DNA of 64,000 nt from Citreimonas sp042096055 (GTDB lineage: Bacteria; Pseudomonadota; Alphaproteobacteria; Rhodobacterales; Rhodobacteraceae), in contig NZ_JBELMH010000007.1 in the NCBI RefSeq assembly GCF_042096055.1, forward strand, positions 8,875 to 72,874, read 5' to 3'. Position 1 is the first letter of the stretch, and every line of letters begins with the position of its first letter. A model generated the notes under the pieces. The model saw only the letters and a list, made by a program, of their open reading frames with translations. It ran no database searches and was not told where the DNA came from. The position numbers and the translations under genes are program-made. Below are positions 9,554 through 18,259 of this stretch, in pieces.

Positions 9554-10498
9554 ATGCGTTCAATCAAGACACTCATGTGCGGGACGGCGATGGCCGTCGG
9601 GCTCGCGGCATCCGCCAGCGCGCAGGACAAGACGCTGGAAAGCGTCGGCATCTCGGTCGGCCTGCTCGGCAACCCGTTCTTCGTCGCGACGATCGAGGGC
9701 ATCACCGACGCCGCCAAGGAGATCAATCCCGACGTCCAGGTGACCGCGGTCTCGGCCGACTACGACCTCAATAAGCAGGTCAGCCAGATCGACAACTTCA
9801 TCGCCGCCGGCACCGACATCATCATGCTCAACGCGGTGGACGCCAGCGCGATCGAGCCTGCGGTGACGCGCGCCAAGGACGCGGGCGTCGTGGTCGCGGC
9901 GTTCGACGTCTCGGCGCCCGGCGCCGAGGTCACCGTGATGACCGACAACGTGGCCGCCGGCCGCAAGGCGTGCCAGTACATCGTCGACAACATCGGCGGT
10001 GAAGGTGACGTCGTCATCGTGAACGGCCCCGCGTCGTCCTCGATCCTCGACCGGGTGCAGGGCTGCAAGGAGGTGTTCGAGGGCACCGAGGGCATCAACG
10101 TCCTCTCGGACGACCAGAACGCCGGAGGCTCGCGCGAGGGCGGTCTGGACGTCATGCAGGGCCTGCTGACCCGCTTCGACCACATCGACGGCGTCTTCGC
10201 GATCAACGATCCGACCGCGCTGGGCGTCGAGCTCGCCGCAAGGCAGCTGAACCGCGACGAGTTCATCATCACCGGCGTCGACGGCGCGCCCGACATCGAG
10301 GAGGCGCTGGAATCCGGCAACTCGCTCATCAAGGCGTCGGCGAGCCAGGACCCCTACACGATGGCGGCCCAGTCGATGGAGCTGGCCTACCAGGTGTTCC
10401 AGGGCACCCCGCCGGACGAGAGCACCGTGCTGATCGACCCCGAGCTGATCACCTCGGAGAACATCGGCGACTACACCGGTTGGACCGATCCGCGCTGA
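9554..10498 (+). CDS. Sugar ABC transporter periplasmic binding protein
   Basis: This is a 314-residue periplasmic-binding-protein-like I protein of the RbsB/xylose type. A signal peptide ends around AASASAQ (residues 19-25). The first lobe begins VGISVGLLGNPFF, and the hinge and ligand regions include AAFDVSAPG, FAINDPTALG and ITGVDGAPD. AGGAGG at 9543-9548 sits five bases before ATG 9554; the ATG at 9551 would be only two bases away, so 9554 is preferred. It delivers the sugar to the permease. Its position before the epimerase and kinase suggests a pentose, pentulose or pentitol. Confidence 0.92.
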   Translation: MRSIKTLMCGTAMAVGLAASASAQDKTLESVGISVGLLGNPFFVATIEGITDAAKEINPDVQVTAVSADYDLNKQVSQIDNFIAAGTDIIMLNAVDASAIEPAVTRAKDAGVVVAAFDVSAPGAEVTVMTDNVAAGRKACQYIVDNIGGEGDVVIVNGPASSSILDRVQGCKEVFEGTEGINVLSDDQNAGGSREGGLDVMQGLLTRFDHIDGVFAINDPTALGVELAARQLNRDEFIITGVDGAPDIEEALESGNSLIKASASQDPYTMAAQSMELAYQVFQGTPPDESTVLIDPELITSENIGDYTGWTDPR

Positions 10499-10551
10499 CT
10501 TGACCACAGGGTGCGCCTCGACGGGGCGCGCCCGCCACCACAAGGGGCAAC

Positions 10552-11253
10552 ATGCAGCTTTCCGCGCTCAAGCAGGCCGTCCTCGACGCCAATCTCGCCA
10601 CCGTCCGAAGCGGGCTCGTCATGGCCACGTTCGGCAACGCCAGCGGCATCGACCGCGAGGCCGGCGTGATGGCGATCAAGCCCAGCGGCGTGCCCTACGA
10701 AAGGATGTCCGCCGACGACATGGTCAGCGTCCGGCTCGACGGCACCGTCGTCGACAACCGCTGGCGTCCGTCGTCGGATCTCGACACGCACCTGGTGCTC
10801 TACCGCGCGTTCGAGGGCATCGGCGGCGTGATTCACACGCACTCGACCTATGCCACGATCTTCGCGCAGGCGATGACGCCGATCCCCTGCCTGGGCACGA
10901 CGCATGCCGACTACTTCCGCGGCGAGATCCCCGTGACGCGCCACCTGACCGACACCGAGATCGCCGAGCGCTACGTCGCCGCCACCGGCGAGGCCATCGT
11001 CGAGACCGTGGCCGACCGCGATCCGCTGGAAATTCCGGCGGTACTGGTCGCGGGGCACGGCCCCTTCGTCTGGGGCACGACGCCCGAGAACGCGGCGCTC
11101 AATGCCCTGATCCTCGAGGAATGCGCCAAGATGGCGTGGTACGCGCTGCAGCTGCGCCCGGACCTGCCGCCGATCCCGCGCCCGCTGCTCGACCGGCACT
11201 TTTTGCGCAAGCACGGCAAGGACGCGACCTACGGCCAGGCGGAGCTGACATGA
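10552..11253 (+). CDS. araD: L-ribulose-5-phosphate 4-epimerase-like class II aldolase
   Basis: This 233-residue protein has the AraD arrangement of zinc ligands: His95 and His97 (IHTHS), and His169 in AGHGPFVWG. It also has a candidate catalytic Asp120 in THADYF and a C-terminal tyrosine (Tyr228, DATYGQ). These positions match the E. coli AraD layout closely. The reaction would interconvert L-ribulose-5-phosphate and D-xylulose-5-phosphate in the cytoplasm. The gene follows the binding protein by 53 bases and overlaps the sugar kinase start by four bases. No araA isomerase is present in the operon, so the incoming sugar may already be a ketose or a polyol. Confidence 0.9.
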   Translation: MQLSALKQAVLDANLATVRSGLVMATFGNASGIDREAGVMAIKPSGVPYERMSADDMVSVRLDGTVVDNRWRPSSDLDTHLVLYRAFEGIGGVIHTHSTYATIFAQAMTPIPCLGTTHADYFRGEIPVTRHLTDTEIAERYVAATGEAIVETVADRDPLEIPAVLVAGHGPFVWGTTPENAALNALILEECAKMAWYALQLRPDLPPIPRPLLDRHFLRKHGKDATYGQAELT

Positions 11254-12988
11254 CCCTGGTCGCCGGAGCCGATTTCGGAACGCTGAGCGTCCGCGTCACG
11301 ATCATGGAGACCGAGACCGGCGACGTGGTCGGCGCCGCGGTGGCCGAGTATCCGCTGAAGCGGTCCGACAGCGATCCGNNNNNNNNNNNNNNNNNNNNNN
11401 NNNNNNNNNNNNNNNNNNNNNNNNNNNNNNNNNNNNNNNNNNNNNNNNNNNNNNNNNNNNNNNNNNNNNNNNNNNNNNCGTGGTCGGCGCCGCGGTGGCC
11501 GAGTATCCGCTGAAGCGGTCCGACAGCGATCCGTTGCTGGCGCAGCAGGCGCATGACGATCACATGACGGCGCTCGCCTCGGCCATGCGTGCCGCGATCG
11601 CGGATGCGGGCATCGACGGGCACGACATCGCCGCCTTTGCCGCCGACACCACCGGGTCGAGCGTCGTCATGGTCGACGAAGACCTGCGGCCGCTCGACGA
11701 CTATTACCTCTGGTGCGACCACCGCGCGCACGAGGAGGCGGCCGAGATCACCCGCCGCGGCCGCGAGGAAGGGCTCGAGGCGCTGCGCTGGTGCGGCGGC
11801 GTCTACAGCCACGAATGGGGTTACGCCAAGCTGCTGCACTTCCTGCGCCACAATCCCGACAAGCGCGACCGCGTCGCCGCCGTGCTCGAGCATTGCGACA
11901 TGCTGGTCGCGACGCTGACCGGCGCCGCGGTCGACGACCTGCCGCGGTCGGTCTGCGCCGCCGGGCACAAGTGGATGTGGGGCAAGGCGTGGGGCGGCCT
12001 GCCTGACCAAGGCTTCCTGTCGCGGGTCGACCCGTTGCTGGAGGGCGTCAACACGCGGCTCGGCGGGCGCTACGGCGTCTCGTCCGAAAATGCGGGCCAC
12101 CTGACCGCCGAATGGGCTGAGCGCCTGGGGCTGAGGCCGGGAATCCCGATCCCCTTCGGCGCCTTCGACTCGCACTGGGACGCGGTCGCCTGCGGCTGCG
12201 GGCCCGGCGACGTGGTCAACGTCGTCGGCACCTCGACCTGCATCATCGCGCTGGGGCCGCTGTCGATGGACCCGGTCGCCGGCATCTGCGGCGCCGTGCC
12301 CGAAAGCGCACTGCCGGGCCACATGGGCGTCGAGGCGGGACAATCCGCCACCGGCGACATCTTCGACGCGATAGCCCGGCGCGCCGGCAGCGACGTGGCG
12401 ACGCTTTCCGCGGGGCTCGAACACCGGGCGGCGGGTGCGTCGGGCCTGCTGCGGCTGGTGTGGGACAACGGCGACCGGACCGTGCTCGTGCGCTCGGACC
12501 TCGGCGGCGTGACCCTGGGCTGGGACCTCGCCCACACCGCCGCGGACGAGATGCACGCCGCCTTCGAGGGCATGGCCATGCATATCCGCGTGATCATCGA
12601 GCGGATGCGCGGCGGCGGTCTCGACCTACGGCGCGTTGTGAACGGCGGCGGCATCCCGCAGAAGAACGCGGCACTGAACCAGATCTATGCCGACGTGCTG
12701 GACGCCGAGATCCACGTGCCCGCCCGTTCGCCCGTCGGCGTCGGCGCCTGCATCTTCGCATCGGTGGCGGCGGGCTGCTTCGCCACCGTCGAGGACGCCC
12801 AGGCGGCATTGTCGCCGGCGACCCGGACCTACGCGCCGAGGCCCGGAAACCGCGAGCGGTACGAGAACCTGTACAGCCTCTTCACGGACCTCTACTTCGG
12901 GTTCGGCGAAGGCCGGCAGGTCGACCTGGGCAGGGTGCTGCCGGCGTTGCGCCAGTTGAGGCTGTCGGCCGGATCGCCGCAGGCATGA
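11250..12988 (+). CDS. araB: Ribulokinase-like FGGY carbohydrate kinase (split by assembly gap)
   Basis: This FGGY kinase is interrupted by 100 N (11379-11478). The N-terminal ATPase block GADFGTLSVRV and the segments FAADTTGSSVV, NVVGTSTCI and VNGGGIPQKN are all present, matching AraB-type ribulokinases. The 55 bases before the gap (11324-11378) are repeated exactly after it (11479-11533). Removing 155 bases keeps the frame and gives 527 residues, normal for the family, so the gene is probably intact. It would phosphorylate L-ribulose or a related pentulose for the adjacent epimerase. Its ATG overlaps the epimerase stop. Confidence 0.9.
11379..11478. other. Assembly gap (100 N) with duplicated 55-base flanks
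   Basis: Exactly 100 N separate two identical 55-base copies of araB sequence (11324-11378 and 11479-11533). This is the signature of two contig ends that overlap but were not merged, so no sequence is necessarily missing. Confidence 0.92.
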
Positions 12989-13088
12989 CGGCCGGCCGCG
13001 GTCGCGCGACTGGGGCAGCATCAATCGCCAGTAGCCGGAATCGCCGCAATACGGCAGATGATAGGCGACACGTCACCAGGAGCATCGC

Positions 13089-13535
13089 ATGACCCTTCCC
13101 TCCGCCGTCGCCGAGACCCCGGCCGCCGACTCCGCAGACGCGCTGGATCACTTCCTGCGTCGCCTGAGCTTCGAGACGGATTGCTGGGACACCCATGACG
13201 CGCTGTCGCAAGGGACCACCGATTTCGTCCTGCTCGACGTGCGCAGCCCGGCGCTCTATGCCGAAGGTCACGTCCCCGGCGCGCTGAACCTGCCGCACGG
13301 CAAGATGACCGAGCGGCGCATGGCCGACTGGCCCGCGGACACATTGTTCGTGGTCTACTGCGCCGGGCCGCATTGCAACGGGGCCAACAAGGCCGCCGTC
13401 CGGCTGGCGCGCATGGGACGCCCGGTGAAGGAGATGATCGGCGGCGTCACCGGCTGGCTGGACGAGGGGTTCCTGCTCGCCAAGGGGGACGCGCCGTCGT
13501 CGGTGACGGAAGTCGAGGCCGGGCAGGTCGCTTAG
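13089..13535 (+). CDS. Rhodanese-like domain protein
   Basis: This is a 148-residue single-domain rhodanese. VLLDVRSPALYAEGHVPGA is the classic first half of the domain, with the conserved DVRS and the GH(V/I)PGA turn. The active-site loop starts at Cys in VVYCAGPHCNGAN. It has the catalytic cysteine but a Cys-rich loop unlike the CRxGxR loop of sulfurtransferases, so persulfide transfer from thiosulfate is possible but unproven. A GGWxxW-like GGVTGWLDEGF motif closes the domain. The gene stands alone, 100 bases after the kinase gene. Confidence 0.85.
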   Translation: MTLPSAVAETPAADSADALDHFLRRLSFETDCWDTHDALSQGTTDFVLLDVRSPALYAEGHVPGALNLPHGKMTERRMADWPADTLFVVYCAGPHCNGANKAAVRLARMGRPVKEMIGGVTGWLDEGFLLAKGDAPSSVTEVEAGQVA

Positions 13536-13577
13536 GAAACGCGGCCGACGGCCGGCGATGCAGGTCTTGGCTGCCGG

Positions 13578-14792
13578 CTAGAGCACACGTTCCAGCCAGC
13601 GGGCCGCGTCCAGCAGGGCCGCGTCGCGCGCCGGGGGCGCGGCCAGTTGCACGCCGATCGGCAGGCCGGCGGGGCCGGACGCCGTGGGCAGGTGCAGCGC
13701 CGGGCCGCCGAGCAGCGTCCAGACGCGGTTGAACTGCGGGTTGCCGGTGCCAGTCTCGGCCAGCGGCGCCTCTCCGTGGGCGCTGAGCGTGACGACCGCG
13801 TCGAAGCCGGCCATGGCGTGCAGGAGGCGCGGGCCTATGGTGCGGCGGACCTCGCAGGCCTCGAGGAAATCGCGCACAGGGATCGCCGCCCCTTCGTCGA
13901 GATAGACGCGCAGCGCATCGCTGAGCAGGTCGCCGTGGTTCGCGCGTTCGCTGGCCAGGGCGCGCGCGCCTTCCCACGCCATGATCGTCATCTGCGCGGC
14001 CAGCAGCTGTCCCCATTCCGCGCCCGCGCCGAGCGTGGTGACCTGTGCGCCGGCCTTCGATGCCGCCTGCGCGACGCGGTCGAGTTCGGCCAGGGCCGCA
14101 GGCTCGGCATCGTCCGCGTCCGGCGTGGCCCAGACCGCGAGGCGCGGCGCGCGCTCCGCCGACGGCGTGGCGAGGTCGGCCCGGCCGGCCATCACCGACA
14201 CGAACAGCGCGGCCTCGGACACGGTGCGCGCAAACCCTCCGACCGTGTCGAGCGTCTCGCCGAAGGACGCAAGCCCGGCTCGGCTGATCGTCGCGAAGCT
14301 GGGCTTGTAGCCGACCACGCCGCAGAAGGCCGCCGGCCGTACGATGGACCCGGCCGTCTGCGTGCCCGTCGCCAGCGTGGCGCCGCCCGCCGCCACCGTC
14401 GCGGCCGATCCGCTGGACGAACCACCCGGCGTGCGGGCGATGTCGTGCGGGTTGCGCGTGGGGCCGGGGGTGAGGTGCGCGAACTCGGTCGTCACGGCCT
14501 TGCCCACCACCAAGCCGCCGGCCGCCCGGATCGCCGCCACCGCGGCGGCGTCCCGTCCCGGGCGCCGGCCCGCGTAGATCGGAGAGCCGCAGGCCGTGGG
14601 CATGTCGACGGTGTCGAAAATGTCCTTGATGGCGACCACGTGGCCCGACAGGGGCCCGGCGGTCCCGAGCGCGTCCAGCCGGCGCGCTTCTGCCATGACC
14701 GTTTCGGCGTCGAGCCATGCGTAGGCGTGCAGGCGCGGCTCGTCGGCGGCGATACGGTCGAGAGCGGGCTCGGCAAGTGACAGGACGGACAT
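13578..14792 (-). CDS. Amidase signature family enzyme
   Basis: This 404-residue protein carries the Ser-cisSer-Lys triad of the amidase signature family. The lysine is in VVAIKDIFDT, and the serine-rich block is RTPGGSSSGSAATVAAG, followed by GTQTAGSIVRPAAFCGVVGY, where the nucleophile region lies. The ATG at 14792 has GGAGG a few bases upstream; the longer open frame has no support. It hydrolyses an amide, with the substrate not predictable. It is divergent from the TRAP genes across 271 bases. A link to the TRAP substrate is an inference from position only. Confidence 0.9.
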   Translation of the reverse strand: MSVLSLAEPALDRIAADEPRLHAYAWLDAETVMAEARRLDALGTAGPLSGHVVAIKDIFDTVDMPTACGSPIYAGRRPGRDAAAVAAIRAAGGLVVGKAVTTEFAHLTPGPTRNPHDIARTPGGSSSGSAATVAAGGATLATGTQTAGSIVRPAAFCGVVGYKPSFATISRAGLASFGETLDTVGGFARTVSEAALFVSVMAGRADLATPSAERAPRLAVWATPDADDAEPAALAELDRVAQAASKAGAQVTTLGAGAEWGQLLAAQMTIMAWEGARALASERANHGDLLSDALRVYLDEGAAIPVRDFLEACEVRRTIGPRLLHAMAGFDAVVTLSAHGEAPLAETGTGNPQFNRVWTLLGGPALHLPTASGPAGLPIGVQLAAPPARDAALLDAARWLERVL

Positions 14793-14888
14793 CGGCAACC
14801 TCCGGTGGGCGCGGGTGACGGCGGTGCGAGCGCCTCTTGCGTGCTTGAGGCGTGCCGCGGCGATTCGCACCCTCCGGTGCGCGGCAGA

Positions 14889-14949
14889 GTTTGCAAAACC
14901 ATCACAAATCGCCAAAGAGCCTGCGGAAACGCTTCATGATTTTGCATTC
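14889..14949. promoter_or_regulatory. Divergent regulatory region between amidase and TRAP genes
   Basis: The 271-base gap (14793-15063) is AT-richer here. It contains the near-palindrome GTTTGCAAAAC (14889-14899) and, 49 bases on, a related TTTTGCA core (14940-14946). Paired TTTGCA boxes between divergent genes are a plausible regulator site; no regulator gene is adjacent. Confidence 0.3.
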
Positions 14950-15063
14950 GCGATCACGTTGGCGCTAACGACACGGGCCGCGTCCCAAGGATGCGGCCGA
15001 CGTCGCGTTTGCTGTCGGTGTCCGCGTCAACGGGCGGACGCACACCAACAGCGAGGTTCGAAG

Positions 15064-16191
15064 ATGACTTTCACGACCCTGAAGGGCGGCGCGCTGCGTG
15101 CCGTCGCCGTGGGCGCGATGCTCACGCTGGGTGCCGCGCCGGTTGCGGCACAGGATTCCTTTACCTGGACGGTGCAGACCGCTTACGCCGCCGGCGACGA
15201 TCTTCACCAGACCTATGTCGAACTGGCCGAGAAGATCGAGCTCATGTCCGGCGGGCGCCTGATGCTCGAGGTCTCGCCCGGCGGCGCCTTCGTGCCGGCC
15301 TTCGACGTGCTCGACGCGGTCGACCAGGGCGTGCTCGACGCGGCGGGCGGCGACGGCGACTACTGGGTGGGCAAGCATCCGGCCGGCAGCCTGTTCGCGT
15401 CGTCGCCTGGCTTTGGCATGCCGTCGATCGACCTGATGGCGTGGATGGAATACGGCGGCGGCAAGGAGCTGTTCGAAAGCTACATCACCGAAACGCTGCA
15501 ATACACCAACACCGTGCCGTTCCTGATCAGCCCGGCGCAGGCGCAGCCCTTCGGCTGGTTCGAAGAGCCGATCACCTCGGTCGCCGACATCGAGGGGCTG
15601 AAGTTCCGCACGCCCGGCCTGCCGGTGGACGTGATGCGCGAGATGGGGGCGGCCGTGGTCACCGTGCCCGGCTCGGAAGTGGTGCCCGCGCTCGAACAGG
15701 GCGTGATCGAGGCGGCCGAGTATTTCGGCCCCAAGGCGGACATGGTCCTGGGCCTGCCCGACGTGCGCAAGACCTACATGATGCCCAGCTACCTGCAGAT
15801 CGGGCTCGTGCAGAACTTCTTCGTCAACCAGGCGCGCTGGGACGAACTGCCCGAGGATCTGAAGGCCATCGTCACCTACGCCGTCATGGCCGAGTCCGCC
15901 GATTTCTACTGGCGCGGGCTGCAGGAGAACTCGATCGCGCTGCGGCAGATGGAGACCGAGATGGGCGTGACCGTCGCCGAGACCCCGCGCGAGGTCATGG
16001 AGGCGCAGCTGGCCGCGTGGGAGACCGTCCTCGACGGCTATGCCGCGGACGACGAATTCTTCGCCTCGGTCATCGACAGCCAGCGCGAATTCGCCTCGCG
16101 CGTCGTCGCGCTGAAGGCGCGCATCAACCCGCCGCTCGACATCGCGCTCGAGGTGTTCGGCTTCGGCGGCGCCCCGGCCGAGATGGACTGA
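15064..16191 (+). CDS. dctP: TRAP transporter solute-binding protein (DctP family)
   Basis: This is a 375-residue periplasmic protein with a signal peptide ending near AAPVAAQ (about residue 30). It is a DctP-type TRAP binding protein: LHQTYVELAEKI early, GLKFRTPGLPVDVMREMGA in the middle with the conserved arginine that binds the substrate carboxylate, and an EVVPALEQGVIEAAEY block. Such proteins deliver organic acids to the DctQM membrane complex. The start has a modest purine-rich ribosome site. The ligand is unknown. Confidence 0.92.
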   Translation: MTFTTLKGGALRAVAVGAMLTLGAAPVAAQDSFTWTVQTAYAAGDDLHQTYVELAEKIELMSGGRLMLEVSPGGAFVPAFDVLDAVDQGVLDAAGGDGDYWVGKHPAGSLFASSPGFGMPSIDLMAWMEYGGGKELFESYITETLQYTNTVPFLISPAQAQPFGWFEEPITSVADIEGLKFRTPGLPVDVMREMGAAVVTVPGSEVVPALEQGVIEAAEYFGPKADMVLGLPDVRKTYMMPSYLQIGLVQNFFVNQARWDELPEDLKAIVTYAVMAESADFYWRGLQENSIALRQMETEMGVTVAETPREVMEAQLAAWETVLDGYAADDEFFASVIDSQREFASRVVALKARINPPLDIALEVFGFGGAPAEMD

Positions 16192-16303
16192 CCGCGGCGA
16201 CGTCGCACCAGGGACACCGCGCCGCCCGCGACGCGCGCGGTGTCCGCCCCCCGACATGAACGTTCAGGCGGTGCCCGTACGGCGGCCCGCCGCAGGAGAG
16301 CCC

Positions 16304-16921
16304 ATGGCACCCACCCGAGATGACGACGCCGTCGCGAAGGCCCTCGCCGAGACCGACGAGGACCTGCCCGACATCGACAAGCTGCGCCGCCCGCCCGATG
16401 CGCTGCCGCCGGGACCGCGGCGCATCGTCGTGGCGCTCGACACCTTCGCGGACTGGTTCGGGCAGGTGCTGGCCTGGCTGGTGCTGGCGCTGGTCGTCGT
16501 GGTGGTGATGGAATCGATCCGCCGCTACGCATTCAACGCGCCCAGCATCTGGGCCTACGACGTCAGCTACATGCTCTACGGCACGATCTTCATGCTGGGC
16601 GCCGCGGTCACGCTGCGGTTCCGGGGGCACATCCGGACGGACCTGTTCTTCAACACCTGGACGCCACGCACCCAGGCGGCGGTCGACCTGACGTTCTACA
16701 TCCTGCTGTTCTTTCCGGGGATGCTGTTCTTCCTGATTGCGGGCTACGATCAGGCGGCGCGCTCCTACGCCATTACCGAGCGCGCGGCGGCCAGCTTCTG
16801 GCGACCGATCCTGTGGCCCTACCGGGCGGTGATCCCGCTGACGGCGGCGCTGGTCATGCTGCAGGGCGTGTCCGAGATCATCAAGGCGTGGTACCAGTTC
16901 AGGACGGGGCGCCCGGTATGA
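16304..16921 (+). CDS. dctQ: TRAP transporter small permease (DctQ)
   Basis: This is a 205-residue membrane protein with four helices after a 45-residue cytoplasmic N-terminus. The DctQ hallmarks are the R-R-Y segment after helix 1 (ESIRRYAFNAPSIWAYDVSY), LYGTIFMLGAAVTLRFRGH and IRTDLFF. AGGAG at 16294-16298 is five bases before ATG 16304, which I prefer over ATG 16256. Its stop overlaps the dctM start (ATGA). It bridges the binding protein and the large subunit in the sodium-driven TRAP importer. Confidence 0.9.
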   Translation: MAPTRDDDAVAKALAETDEDLPDIDKLRRPPDALPPGPRRIVVALDTFADWFGQVLAWLVLALVVVVVMESIRRYAFNAPSIWAYDVSYMLYGTIFMLGAAVTLRFRGHIRTDLFFNTWTPRTQAAVDLTFYILLFFPGMLFFLIAGYDQAARSYAITERAAASFWRPILWPYRAVIPLTAALVMLQGVSEIIKAWYQFRTGRPV

Positions 16922-18237
16922 GCATCGGCGTCATCCTTGGCTTCGTCATGCTGCTTGCGCTGCTGTCGGGCATCTTCCTGGGCTTTCCCATCGCCTTCAC
17001 GCTGATCGTGCTGACGGTCGTCTTCGGCTTCGTTGGGCTAGGCGACATGGCCTTCAACATCATGGTCTTCCAGGCCTGGGGCGTCATGGGCACCGAGACG
17101 CTGGCCGCGGTGCCGCTGTTCATCTTCATGGGCTACATGCTGGAACAGGCCGGCATCATGGAGCGTCTGTTCCGCGGATTTCAGTTCTGCCTCGCCGGCC
17201 TGCCGGGCGCGCTTTACATCGGCGTGCTGCTGACGGCGACGATCTTCGCCACGGCCACGGGCATCATCGGCGCCTCGGTGACGCTGATCGGGATGCTGGC
17301 CGCCCCGGTCATGGCCAAGGCGAACTACGACCCGGCGCTGTCGGCGGGCACGATCACCGCCGGCGGCACGTTGGGCATCCTGATCCCGCCCTCGGTCATG
17401 CTGGTGGTGCTGGGGCCGGTCGCCGGCGTCTCGATCCCGCAGCTTTTTGCCGCGTGCATCGTCCCCGGCCTGCTGATCACGGTCCTGTTCATCACCTACA
17501 CGATGGTGCGCTGCTGGATTAACCCCGAACTCGGCCCGCCCATGCCTCAGGACGAGCGCCCCGAGACCTGGCGCGTCGCGGTGAAGGAGCTGGTCGTCGG
17601 CATGGTGCCGATGGTCGCGCTGATCGGCGCCACGCTGGGCAGCATCCTGACGGGCGTGGCCACGCCCACCGAAGGCGCCGGCATGGGGGCCGCGGGTGCG
17701 GTGATCCTGACCATCCTCTACGGCCGCTTCAACCTCAAGCGCCTGCACCGGGCGATGTTCCAGACGGTGCTGGTCTCGTCGATGATCCTGTTCCTGCTGC
17801 TGGCGTCGAACATGTTCGGCGCTGTGTTCAACCGGCTGGGGACGGGGCCGTGGATCGCCAACGCGATGGTCGCGATGGACCTGCCGCCGATGGGGATCGT
17901 GATCGCGCTGATGGTGGTGGTCTTCCTGCTTGGCTGGCCGCTGGAATGGGCGCCCATCGTGTTCATCTTCCTGCCGATCTTCCTGCCCATCGTCGAGGCC
18001 GCCGGCATCAACCTGCTTTGGATCACGGCGCTGGTGGCGGTGAACCTTCAGACGGCGTTCCTGTCGCCCCCGGTGGCGATGGCGGCCTACTACCTGAGGG
18101 CGGTCGCCCCGCAATGGGGCATCCGGCAGATCTACTCGGGGATGTTCCAGTTCGTCGGCCTGCAGGTGATCGCGCTGATCCTGGTGCTGCTGTTCCCGGC
18201 GCTGGCCCTGTGGTTGCCGGCCGTCATGTTCCAGTGA
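16918..18237 (+). CDS. dctM: TRAP transporter large permease (DctM)
   Basis: This is a 439-residue polytopic protein of about 12 helices and the transport channel of the TRAP system. Typical DctM blocks are GFPIAFTLIV near the start, a TAGGTLGILIPPSV motif around residue 145, TPTEGAGMGAAGA in the middle and FLSPPVAMAAYYL near the end. It is coupled to dctQ by a four-base overlap. The stop codon forms part of a bidirectional hairpin with the neighbouring peroxidase gene. Confidence 0.94.
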   Translation: MSIGVILGFVMLLALLSGIFLGFPIAFTLIVLTVVFGFVGLGDMAFNIMVFQAWGVMGTETLAAVPLFIFMGYMLEQAGIMERLFRGFQFCLAGLPGALYIGVLLTATIFATATGIIGASVTLIGMLAAPVMAKANYDPALSAGTITAGGTLGILIPPSVMLVVLGPVAGVSIPQLFAACIVPGLLITVLFITYTMVRCWINPELGPPMPQDERPETWRVAVKELVVGMVPMVALIGATLGSILTGVATPTEGAGMGAAGAVILTILYGRFNLKRLHRAMFQTVLVSSMILFLLLASNMFGAVFNRLGTGPWIANAMVAMDLPPMGIVIALMVVVFLLGWPLEWAPIVFIFLPIFLPIVEAAGINLLWITALVAVNLQTAFLSPPVAMAAYYLRAVAPQWGIRQIYSGMFQFVGLQVIALILVLLFPALALWLPAVMFQ

Positions 18238-18259
18238 CCGCGCACAGGGTGCGCGGTCA
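18235..18259. terminator. Bidirectional hairpin joining two convergent stop codons
   Basis: TGACCGCGCAC (18235-18245) pairs perfectly with GTGCGCGGTCA (18249-18259) around a 3-base loop. Each arm contains the stop codon of one of the two convergent genes (dctM and the peroxidase). Confidence 0.7.

Noticed and set aside
11324..11533. Tandem duplication or frameshift inside araB
   Set aside because: Identical 55-base flanks around exactly 100 N, with the frame restored after collapsing, fit an assembly artefact better.
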